Under the pieces are notes generated by a model. The model was given only the letters and a program-made list of their open reading frames with translations. It was not told the origin of the DNA and made no database searches. From the NCBI RefSeq assembly GCF_964188355.1, contig NC_134178.1, positions 26,871,128 through 26,935,127 of the forward strand: a stretch of DNA of 64,000 nucleotides, written 5' to 3'. The stretch comes from Buteo buteo (Eukaryota; Chordata; Aves; Accipitriformes; Accipitridae). Both the position numbers and the translations under genes were made by a program. Positions 54,079-64,000 of this stretch are shown piece after piece; position 1 is the first letter of the stretch; each line of letters begins with the position of its first letter.

Positions 54079-56076
54079 GACTAATCGAATGTCCTTCAGC
54101 AACATTTTTACTACCTAGTCAATAGGGAAGCTTAGAATCAGGTTAGGCCTCAAGCTGAAAACTTTAGCTCACCACGATGAACCTTTAAAACTAAATGCAC
54201 AGAGCAGAATATAAGCATACCCCATAACAGAGTATGTCAGAAGATCAAGCCACTGATAAAGACAATGCTGCTGAACCAGATCTGTACACATAAACTATCA
54301 ATTGCAAACAACCAGTGGCTCACAAGTCAGTGATACATCATTACTACTACTGAATTTAAAAGACTGTATGCTGTGTCTAAAGACTTGCGAGTTTGGAACT
54401 TCATCATACTATGATATTAAATGTTTCTAGGTATGGCCAAGATTATTTCAACTAGTATACTAAACTTCTACCACACAATAGACCAAAATGAAAAAACATT
54501 TAATATTGTAACAGACTTCAAATTTATTTTATTGATTTTGGTGGGAATATAGGTATGAAAAATCATGAAAAAGGAGACAAGAGAACAAAACAAAAAAATA
54601 CAAGAATCTAGAGAAAAGCATATTTAGCATATTAAAGGCAATTAATCATCTCTCATTTTAGGAGGCCAGACTACAGAAAATTCCTGGAAAAACACTGTAA
54701 TTTCAGAAGGTGCTAGATAGGAGAAAAGGAGACTAACACATTGGATCAAATAACATATCCAGCTAGAGACTGATCTGACATCGAACACTAGTTAAAAAAC
54801 AAAACAATACAAAGCAGAATTGTATTGTTTTATTACACCAATTTAATATTTTAAATAGAAAAAAAATACCTCAAAAGATAGTAAGGAAATTTAAACTTTA
54901 AAACAAAAGAAAAAGTACTGAGTTTACCACATCATTCCCATTACTCAAGTTTTACTGTTTATGTATCTCTATTGAAACTTGTGTTGTTGCTGTCCTACAA
55001 CTGGAGAGTGACCAAGGAGATGTGATATGATCTTGAAAGTAAGAGATAAATAAGCTGTAAGCTTATGTAAGTGCTCAAAACTGAATACAACTGAAACATT
55101 AAGCAAGTCAGTGAAAAAGAGCTTACATCCGAGATGAAGACTGTTTCAACCGCACTTCAGCAAAGGCTTCTAAAATTGTTAAACATTTTAGAACTTTTTC
55201 TTAGCTACAAAAGACTGAACAATGTGAAAAGAAACACTTGTTGCTAGAAATAATATAACTAAAAATAATCTAAGATGTTTTCCCTATGGTTTTTATTTTT
55301 CTAAATGGGTGTATTTTTGAAAATGCATTTAGTCTCAGAAAGGAATGCACTGACACAGACAACATAAAGAAAGTTACGTTCAGTGATGAAAGGTAAACTG
55401 GGTAAAAAAAAATGAAATACATAAAGAAATAAAACATCCCATAAGCACTGACTGAATGTTAACTAGTTTTACACTGATTAGCACTCACTCATGCCTAAGG
55501 CAGCTCCCTAGGTAAGCTCCTATTTAAGCTTTTCTCATCAGCTTGAAACTTGAACATAATTATGTTTGACTAGATTCAGGCTGTGTGTCTCAAGGTCCTG
55601 CCCCCCCAAGTCATCCCAATCAGAGTCCTAGACAAAACCTTCCCTGGTTTCCTTGCAGCCTCCTACCACATGTATCTTCCTCAGGACAACCACAAGAAAG
55701 AAGTTGTTGTATAGAGAAATCTTGTCCTAATATATAGACAAATTATAACTACATCTCACATCCACTGGTTCAGACATAGCTTTGAGACTCCTTCCATCTT
55801 TATTTAAGATTTTGGTTAAGATTAGCAAGTGAATCCAGAAGACACTAGAGGAGGATACCCAACAGATGCAGACTATGCTATAACAGAAACTTTATTCTGT
55901 AGAAATAAGTAAATAATATTTAAATTAAAAATTTAAATACTAAATTAAAATATTAAAATAATAAAGTAAACCACTTCCAAGACCTTCCCCATCCCACTCA
56001 GCTGAATTTATCAATATATATTTCATAATCTAAATTAGTAACGTGAACGCAAATGACATATTTCATAAATCTGAAT
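54079..56076. other. Plain AT-rich DNA
   Basis: No gene, transposon or RNA recognised between the LTR-like segment and the solo LTR. Confidence 0.55.
55918..55972 (+). repeat. AT-only low-complexity stretch
   Basis: TTTAAATTAAAA-type sequence with almost no G or C for about 55 bases. Confidence 0.6.
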
Positions 56077-56081
56077 GACTG
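56077..56081. repeat. Target-site duplication, left (GACTG)
   Basis: GACTG directly precedes the LTR terminus TGTGATGGG and is repeated after the opposite terminus at 57225-57229. Confidence 0.85.
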
Positions 56082-56269
56082 TGTGATGGGTTGACCCTGG
56101 CTAAATGCCAGGTGCCCACCAGAGCCGTTCTATCACTCCCCCATCCTCAGCTGGACAGGGGAGTGATAAAATATAACAAAAACTTGCGGGTCGAGATAAG
56201 GACAGGAGAGATCATTCACTAATTACCGTCACGGGCAAAACAGACTCAGCTTAGGGAAAATTAGCTCAA

Positions 56270-56275
56270 TTTATT
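56270..56275 (-). promoter_or_regulatory. LTR polyadenylation signal AATAAA
   Basis: AATAAA on the minus strand (context TGTAATAAATTGAGC) sits in the expected R region of the solo LTR. It is on the same strand as ROBO1, so it could in principle end transcripts early; no evidence of use. Confidence 0.6.
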
Positions 56276-56519
56276 ACAGATCAGCCAGAGTAAGGTAATG
56301 AGAGAATAAAACGAAATCTCAGAACACCTTCCCACCACCCCTCCCTTCTTCCCGGGCACAACTTCACTCCCGGATTTCTCCACCAAGCCCCCCCAGCAGC
56401 ACAAGGGGAACAGGGATGGGGTTTACGGTCATCACACGTTATTTTCTGCCGCTTCACCTCCTCAGGGTGAGGGCTGATCACACTCTTCCCCCGCTCCAGT
56501 GTGGGGTCCCACCCACGGG

Positions 56520-56910
56520 GTCAGTCCTCCACGAACTTCTCCAACGTGGGCCATTCCCACGGGCTGCAGTTCTTCACGAACTGCTCCAGCATGGGTCCTT
56601 TCCACGGTGTGCAGTCCTTCAGGAGCACACTGCTCCAGCGCGGGTCCCCCACGGGGTCACAAGTCCTGCCAGAAAACCTGCTCCACGGGCTCCTCTCTCC
56701 GCAGATCCGCAGGTCCTGCCAGGAACCTGCTCCAGCGCAGGGTTCCCACGGGGTCACAGCCTCCTTCGGAAACCCACCTGCTTCGGCGTGGGGTCCTCCA
56801 CGGGCTGCAGGTGGAGATCTGCTCCACCGTGGACCTCCCTGGACTGCAGGGGGACAGCCTGCCTCACCAGGGTCTTCACCACGGGCTGCAGGGGAATCTT
56901 CGCTCCGGCG
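56520..56910 (-). repeat. Imperfect tandem repeats inside the LTR
   Basis: A motif of the form CCACGGGCTGCAG recurs about every 60 bases or a multiple of that (for example near 56557, 56800 and 56878, with variants such as CCACGGTGTGCAG near 56603). Between copies lie GCTCCAGC-type and GGTCCTGCCAGG-type segments. The array makes up a third of the LTR. Unit number and length are only estimated by eye. Confidence 0.65.
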
Positions 56911-57224
56911 CCTGGAGCATCTCCTCCCCCTCCTTCTTCACTGACCTTGGTGTCCGCAGGCTTGTTTCTCTTACATGTTCTCACTCCTCTCTCCAGCGGC
57001 TGTTTCTCACTCTCCCAACTTTTTTCCTTCTTAAAAATGTTATCACAGAGGCGTTACCACTATCACTGATTGGCTCGGCCTTGGCCGGCGGCGGGTCCGT
57101 CTCAGAGCCGACTGGTATGGGCTCGCTCTCTCTCGAACACAGGGGAAGCTTCCAGCAGCTTCTTACAGAAGCCACCCCTGTAACCCCCCCCGCTACCAAA
57201 ACCTTGCCACATAAAACCAATACA

Positions 57225-57229
57225 GACTG
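57225..57229. repeat. Target-site duplication, right (GACTG)
   Basis: Second copy of GACTG, directly after the LTR end CCAATACA on the plus strand. Confidence 0.85.
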
Positions 57230-58784
57230 ACTCCAATTCCACAATTTGAACAATTATAAATATTCTTACAATGGAAAATAAAGACCATCCATAAGAAGAA
57301 AATAATTCATTTGATGTAGGCACATGAAGATTTTTCTGATGATATAGTATCAAAGAAAATTTAGTTGAATTTAAGCTGACCCCTCCTTTATCATATCCTG
57401 TGGGTGAGTCAGCTAATGACTATATTGATTCTCTTTTATGTTCATTGTCATATACATCATCCAACCAAGGTGAAAGTAACCATAAGGTATTAATTTTAGG
57501 GAAAAATATTTCAATGATAAATGTTTGAAGTTGCAGTTAAGAATAGATTTGCTGTACTGAAATTATAGGACATATTCATATAATCACAATGGGAAATATC
57601 ACATAATACACACTAGGTGATCCCTGGAAGTAGTGTATTGCTAGTAACTAAAATGGACTTCAACAGAATTGTATCAGCTGAGGATATGATACATGTCAAG
57701 TGCCACTTTTACACTAAACTCAGGAGTATTGGATTGCTTGGGATCCTTTGAACATTCAGAGAATAATGTGAAATAGGTACCTGAGACCACGGTTTCTCTA
57801 GCCTACCAGTATCTGAAGATGAGAAGGGGGAAAAATATTCCATTTCTACACACATCTGATTTCATAGGTGTCTTACAGAGTTTGATCTTTTGCTCTCACT
57901 GAAATGTAAAGAGCAGAGCACGACTCCCACCCTAATGTTTGTCTGTTTTGAAGAAAAGTTGAGAAATGGAAAAGATCTTTCTTCCACAGGGAGAAAGGAT
58001 GCTCTGCACTTTGTGCAATTGGCTTCAATCTGTGAAGAAAGGTGTAGAGCAGACTGAACTAGTATGCGTCTAAAATACAGCACAACATATCTAATGCTAC
58101 CCTATCAACACAATGTATCTTTTAAAAATACTGGAAGCAGTGTCAGTTTTTTCTTTGACCTCCCTTTCACAAAATGCAACTATTGTTCTATCTTGTAAAA
58201 CTAGTTTTCGTTTTCCAAATAAACAGCTCAACTAATGATCAATCCTTGATTCCTTGACCAATTCAATCAGTTATTGTTTTATTATTTGCATGTTTAGGAA
58301 GTTTAATCTTTGCAATGATCTTTTAGGTATTTTCTTCATTTAAAAACCTCTTTCTCAACATGAAACTTTTTCCCAATCAAGCCTAAAGTCTCCTGGCATT
58401 TTTTTCAATGTTTCCAGTTGTTCAGTGTTTCAGGTTTAGTTAGCAGAAAACAAAACAAAGTTGAAGATGCATCTTTGTGAAAACTTGGATTTGCACAGGC
58501 TTCCGTTAGCTGCTGAAAGGTCACTGTGCTAAGGGAAGCTGCAAGGTGGCAGGTAAGTTTATCTTACGATTTTATTTAAGCTCTTTGGAGAAAAGGAGAG
58601 GAGAGAGAACACACATTTGGCCCAGTCTGTGGTTCCTTTAAAGAAACAATTGATTTCTTTTGTATTTTTATTACTAGAAAAACTGAAAACAGATATCTGA
58701 GGAAAACAGAACCAGATCTCCCATTGCAAGGACGCTCAGTAAAATCTGGCTGGTGTCTTATGCAGTGCTCAACCACAGGGAAAA
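57230..58784. other. AT-rich DNA between solo LTR and CpG-rich patch
   Basis: Contains a strong plus-strand donor-like site, GGCAG|GTAAGTTT, at about 58549-58560. A TTTGCACAG acceptor-like word lies about 55 bases upstream. No coding content was recognised there, so no exon is called. Confidence 0.45.
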
Positions 58785-58960
58785 CCTGGGCTTGAGAAGA
58801 GCCCCCTGACTGCTGCAGCTGGGGCTGGAGCCCGGCGGCGGAGGTCAGAGAGGTGCAGCGGTGCCTCCGGGGAGAGCTTCCGAGGGGCCCGACTGAGCTG
58901 TTACAGCTGCTGCTGCTGGAAGGGGAGGAGATGAAATTATAGCGTGGAGGGGGGAGGCAG
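58785..58960. promoter_or_regulatory. Small CpG-rich patch, possible upstream promoter or first exon
   Basis: A short patch with dense CpG (CCCGGCGGCGGAGG, GTGCCTCCGGGG, TTCCGAGGGGCCCG) stands in AT-rich DNA about 15 kb upstream of the ROBO1 exon in its direction of transcription. On the minus strand a TATAAT-like CGCTATAATTTC lies at its upstream side. A GTAAGA donor-like site follows further down on the same strand, near 58565. No coding match was found. This is only a candidate. Confidence 0.25.
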
Positions 58961-60948
58961 GGAAGGGAGAAAAGCATGTCTGAAGGGATGAAAACACCAC
59001 AGTTTCACTTTCATCCCTCTAACATTCTCAGGAATTGCTTTAGGGGCATGAAAGCCATCCCTTGAAAGTCTGATTCCTCTGTCTTTATGCTCTACAGGCA
59101 TCTACACAGAGTAGAAATAAAGTGATCATGAACAAGCACTGAAAACAGAACAAACTGTTGCCTGAATCCCAGTGAAATGAGTGCAGCCAGATACACGTTC
59201 TTTCAACAAACATTGTGAAGAGTTATTTTAGTCAATAGCATCAAATAATAGGCATTTATAACATGACACCGCCCCCCAACCACCCCAAAAAATCCTTGCA
59301 AGTAAAAAGACTTGTACAGTCTTATGGTCACAAGGACACAAACTTGAAACCTAGGAAACTGTAGAAGTGAAGCTGCATGACTGATCTTACTACAGCTTGC
59401 CCAAGGTACATTTTAGTCATTAGCTCCACGACCATATCAAAGTACTCTCCCAGTGCAGAGAACAGATGATGTGCAGTCAATAAGCGACTATGCAATGTTT
59501 GATTTCTCCTTCTTGTTAATACATACTCCAAACATTACTCTAATGATAGTTTCATTTTGCTAAGTGACTTTGCGCCATAGTAATTGAAGCCCAAAGTGTT
59601 TGAGGTATGTAGACATTGAACACTGATTAGGAATCAGACTTCTTCACAGACACCACTGCTGAATGTTCTGCAAATGTGAATTTAACACATTTTCTGCAAA
59701 AGCCTGCAAGCTGGAGGAGGTACTGTTATCTCCATTTTAAAGCTAGAGATCTGAGATGCCATTGTGGTTAGAGTCAAGTTCTCTGAAGAAAGTTACTCCC
59801 TTCAGAATTCTACCACTAAGGCTTCCATCTCCATGTTTAGAAGCTTACAATGCTGAAGCTAGTACAGGGAGAAAAGGACACCAATGATATCTCAATACCT
59901 TGATGATCTCTGCATTTTGGAGCTTTTAGTCTGCTGTCTGATGGTACGAGGTTGACTAGTTTCAAAGTTTTAGCCTAGCTAGCCTGAGGGACCAAGCAAG
60001 CCAAAAATGTTATAAAGCACAAATGGGGACATCTCCTGCCTTCATGAACATTACTAGAGCAATAAATAATTAGTTGATTAACCTACAAAGGAGCATTTTC
60101 AATTCTTAGGAAAGGATTAGTAAGCATGAAATACATTTTTCACTTCCACCGTGTTTAAATGATTTAATTGTTAATCTGTGATATTCTGAATAAGACTCAT
60201 ATTTAATGCCTACTTTTGCAAAATACATTTAAATGTTATATTCAATCTTTAAAAAGCTGGGTTTATGTTTTCATGGCTAATATGAAATCAAATATAAAAT
60301 ACAGACTCTGATCGCTCTCTTCTATTTTTCTCTCTCTTCTTCCCAGTCCCTCTCCCAACAAAGCAAAAATGTAAGCCCTATTGCCATTTATAAGTATGCA
60401 CATGCAAGAAAATAGGTTGCTGAGGCAAAGTTCTGTATATGCTGCAGAAAATAAGGTCATGCTGACAAAGGTTCACTTTATTTAAAGGAAACTGTGGCTG
60501 ATTGCTTGGGAAGAAAACAAAGGAAAAGTTATTTTACAGAATGTTTTGGGTCCTGGAATCAAGACAGCTTAAAGAAAAAGAAATCTTAAGGAAAGACAGA
60601 CATTTTGAAAGAAAGACTGCTAGCCTAGATACCATCTCAGCTGCTAACTTTTGAAACCAAGTATCTTAATCTGTCGCTTTCTTGCTGGGTTACCATAATC
60701 AGATCAATAGTACTCAAATCCAGACAGGTACTAAGATGCCAGACACCTCTGGGGATCTATTCTCAAGTCTCTATCCAGTTTATAAAATGGGAATAAAAGA
60801 TTCCTGAATTATAAAATATGCATATCCATATCAAATTGAAATGTGTCTTAATGTCTTTGTTATTACTATAAATTACACTATCAAAAATGTTTCAGTAATA
60901 ATCTCAGAGGGTTTGACAAGTTATGAGGCATAAATTTATCTAAGACAT

Positions 60949-60977
60949 TTCTTAACCACTTAACCTTCTTAACCACT
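60949..60977 (+). repeat. Short direct duplication (TTCTTAACCACT)
   Basis: The 12-mer TTCTTAACCACT is present at 60949-60960 and 60966-60977, spaced 17 bases. Confidence 0.75.
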
Positions 60978-63908
60978 GAAAGTTTAAGAATTGTGTAAGT
61001 ACAACTCTTATCTTACTAATCCTATACTTTGAAGAGAACGTTGTATTTGCATTGTAATTACATCTTCAGAAACGTCAACTGCTGCACCCTGTAAAAGAAA
61101 TAGTTTTATTAAGTCTAAATTCACCACTACTCCTGAAAGCTGACACTTTGCTGAGCATGTGTAGGTATTCAGTATCCTGTACAATAATAATTTATCTCAC
61201 ATAACACCATTCATGTTTTAGAGGCAACAACAGGGATTTTCTTCACCACAAAGAGAAATGCTAACGTGTTAAGTATTAAAAATGTTTTTTCTGCAAGTCT
61301 CTTAAATGCTCAAGTGATGATTTAGTCTTACAAACTCAACTTTCTTAGTATGAGACTCCTAAGCTACAAAATCTAACTATGCCTACCAAATATGAGCACC
61401 ACCATCTTAACAGAAGTTTTTGTCATTACTATAAACTAGTGTGAAAATTGTGTCTGGTATTTCTGTGATAGTACAAAAACCCCTAGTAGCATTAAACATG
61501 ACATTTTGCAATACCTCTCAGTGCAATCCTGAAATGGTACAAGCTGGAAATACTTTCCTTCTTCCCAGTGTCTCACTGAATGCAAACCCCACATTTGCAG
61601 AAACCTAATTAGCAGCTTCTAAGACTGTTTACTCAGTTTCTGCTAATTCGTATTATGAAATGAACTGCAAAATGAGTGGTTTTTTTACCCTCTATTATGT
61701 AGAGCGACTCCTGTCACCAAACTGATTTCTGGGGTCACGTCTAGGTGAAGAAGCCACAACAGCTTGCTCTTTTGTGGTTTAAGGAATTAGTGACATTTTA
61801 AACATATCAGAAAGTCTAATTTGGAAAGAGTAAATAATGATGTGGTCTAAATATTTTTGCTTCATGAAGCTGGGCTAGCTGCAGCACGCCCAGGTTATTC
61901 TCAAGACAAAGAGGTCCAGACAGAAAAAAAATCTTAGCCTCTACAAATGCCATATGGAGTTTCCATGTGTCATTGTTGTATGACAAAATTATCTCCCAAA
62001 CGTTTTTTTCCCAAGTTATTTATAATATATTGACATTTTTGCCAATTCTTTTTCTTCCAAATCTGGGAGGAAGAGAGTTAAATTATTTTAGAGTCCAGAA
62101 GCAGAGAAAAATAATTAGCTTAAAAAACTCCAGCTATAGTCTGAAATGGCTTTTCCAGGCATAGAAACTGCATGTTATTAAGGCCTAGTGTTGTGGGACT
62201 TTCCATGGCTTGAGGCTAATGCTCTCCCCAAGTGAAGCTGAGGATCCATCTTTTCTCATGGTTTGATGCTCCTGTTTCTAACCTTCATGGTTTGTTAGCC
62301 AAGTAACCTTCAACCTTTGATCCTGGAAAGACTATTAGCGGTGACTCCAGGAGATTTGCCTCAATAGCATGGCTGTAGGGGAGCATTCCCAGGTGCATTA
62401 TAAATGCAACTTATCACATCATTCTACAATTAATCAATGGGATATCACAATATACTCAGAATGTGTATATATAAATATATTATAAATAAAGATATGCATA
62501 TAAAAAAAATTGGCATTTAGCGGAGATAAGTCAAGCTGCATCCATTATGCTGCTGTGACCCACTTTTATGCATGTATTCCCCACTTATCCTAATCCAAAA
62601 TAGGACTTATGCAGGTACTTTTCTTCAAGCAAAATCTTAGTGTCATGATTGGCGAGTGTTCTTTAAACAAAGCTATGAAAATCAATGACAAAAACTACTA
62701 AAGAAATTATCTATATGTTTCAGCAGCTTTTGTTGAATTGGGGTCTAATCCCAGCTCTTTAGACTACAAATGAACATTTCAAAACTTGAGACGAGTTTGA
62801 CTACATGTCAGGTAAACAAGTCAACACCTGCCATGTTTGGGGCATTATTTTAATATCAATAATAAATAACAACTCAGAGATTGGAATGGTTTAGAGGAAT
62901 TGACAGTAAGGAATAAAAACTTTTATATCCCTCTTTTTCACTGTAATGCCAATGGGTTCTTCTCTTCAAGATTCTCTGTTGCATTCCTCATTGGTGTACT
63001 CTAAAAGATTTCTTTCAGTATAAAAGGGTAAAAGGAAGCTTTCTATGGTGAAAATGTATCACTAGTTAAATTCTGCTGTGTTTGATGTAGTTATAAAATG
63101 AAGCAGCAATGTTGTATCTAGATACAATACTTGAAAGTGATCCTTAAATCATTCTTTTTTTTTTTTAATTTAAATCATCATTAAAATGAAAGTGTATGCC
63201 TAAGACAGGAAGAATAAGGACTATGACAATAGAAGGTCCAAAGAAGATGCCAAAATAATGTGTTCCTTACAGCAAGTAAGACACAGCAGTATTGTTTTAC
63301 TGAGTTTACAGAATTTGAAAATATATATGTTTCACACATAACACAACATGATTCAAAACAGCTGACCTTTCCTTACAAAGAGTTAAGAAATTACTTTACT
63401 GACAATTACAACTTAAAATGGCTCCATTGACATAACTGTAACATGAACCAAAAGCCTCATCTTGCAAAGACTTTCGTGCTTTCTATTATGTGCTGTGGGA
63501 AGTCCCACTGACCTCATGGCTTTGAAGGTTAAGCATGCAACTATGTCTTCTCCTCTTTACAGTTTAGTTGACTTGTGGTCTAGCAAATGAAGAACTAAGA
63601 ACTGCCAAGCTTAAAACTAAGCATTTTTATGTGGGGGGGCAATAATTATGTGGACTCAAAGGAAGGGAATGATAGATAACAATAGTAGAGTCACAAGGAT
63701 GGAAGATGGAAGAAAAAATTTTGGGTGAGAAATGAGCTCCAGCTGCCGACTCATAGAAACATTTCTCGATAAAGTTCATGAGGATGTTGCATACGGATTC
63801 AGTATGTGTGTGTGACTGCTGAATAGTCCATGTGTTAAGAGCCATAGACACAGTTAACATCCCTCCTGAGCTTTTAAATTCTAATGACTATCAACCCTGA
63901 AAGTTTAT

Positions 63909-63924
63909 CTTTTTTTTTTTTTTC
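63909..63924 (+). repeat. Poly(T) tract
   Basis: T run followed by CTCCAG|TAAAG. Acceptor-like on the plus strand but no exon recognised. A similar T run lies near 63156-63169. Confidence 0.65.
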
Positions 63925-64000
63925 TCCAGTAAAGTTTATGGGTTGTATAACACACACTTAAAGTCTCTATAGAGTTCCCATACTTGTTTTGGCTGTATGG

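Larger units (their letters stand above)
56082..57224 (-). mobile_element. Solo LTR of an avian endogenous retrovirus (ERVL-like), minus orientation
   Basis: On the minus strand the element starts TGTATTGGTTTTATG and GGCAAGGTTTTGG and ends CAGGGTCAACCCATCACA. The AATAAA signal is 188-193 bases before that end. The 5-bp duplication GACTG on both sides fixes the borders and supports an ERVL-type integrase. At 1143 bp it is a long LTR, much of it made of GC-rich imperfect repeats. Neither a gag-pol interior nor a second LTR is present. I recall the tail (GGTTGACCCTGGCT on the plus strand) as very common in bird genomes. Long open frames on both strands here (such as 56416-57069 and 56499-57230, plus) come from the GC-rich repeats and are not called as genes. 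Confidence 0.92.
58961..64000. other. Plain AT-rich DNA
   Basis: Five kilobases with no recognised exon, transposon or RNA gene; an AT-only microsatellite-like patch lies at about 62466-62500. Confidence 0.55.

Noticed and set aside
56416..57230. Long open frames of 217 and 243 codons on the plus strand
   Set aside because: They lie within the solo LTR, antisense to it, and their length comes from GC-rich tandem repeats. No protein family recognised.
1..64000. CRISPR arrays, operons, phage or other prokaryotic systems
   Set aside because: No regularly spaced repeats, no gene clusters and no ribosome-binding pattern; composition and repeats are those of a bird genome.

Overview
The window looks like vertebrate, specifically bird, non-coding DNA. 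It has long AT-rich stretches without open frames of any length, five CR1 LINE fragments of avian type, and two solo LTRs of endogenous-retrovirus families that I recognise as widespread in birds. Both LTRs have 5-bp target duplications, which suggests ERVL-like class III elements. Placement in Neoaves rather than a chicken-like bird is inference from the LTR types only. There is no bacterial-style gene organisation, and nearly all open frames are chance frames or repeat-derived.

The one protein-coding element I can name is an 84-nt exon on the minus strand at 43450-43533. It encodes the short linker just before the first Ig domain in the long isoform of the axon-guidance receptor ROBO1 (pieces ERGND, GTPLPTSDN, DNSLGYTG). 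It has a consensus donor, a plausible acceptor and phase 1 at both ends. The window is therefore read as a piece of the very long 5' part of ROBO1, transcribed right to left. Positions 1-43449 are the intron after this exon. Positions 43534-64000 lie upstream of it, as intron or 5' flank. No Ig-domain exon and no MKWKHVPF-type signal-peptide exon was found.

Layout: 1-11.4 kb, plain intron with simple repeats; 11.4-12.3 kb, minus-strand CR1 with the reverse-transcriptase FADD box; 14.3-15.1 kb, solo LTR (duplication GGTAC) with a CR1 nested in it; 15.1-28.5 kb, plain intron; 28.5 and 31.6 kb, CR1 3' ends; 33.4 kb, a run of 21 G with odd flanks; 34.2-35.3 kb, decayed plus-strand CR1; 41.4-41.9 kb, unexplained GC/CpG-rich block; 43.45-43.85 kb, ROBO1 exon with a GC-rich open frame upstream that has a signal-peptide-like segment (possible alternative first exon); 53.7-54.1 kb, LTR-like segment; 56.1-57.2 kb, minus-strand solo LTR (duplication GACTG) with internal tandem repeats; 58.8-59.0 kb, small CpG-rich patch; the rest is plain AT-rich DNA.

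I found no convincing undescribed system. The most useful lead is whether the frame running into the ROBO1 exon is a real bird-specific start of the receptor. All family assignments are from memory of the sequences; no search was run.
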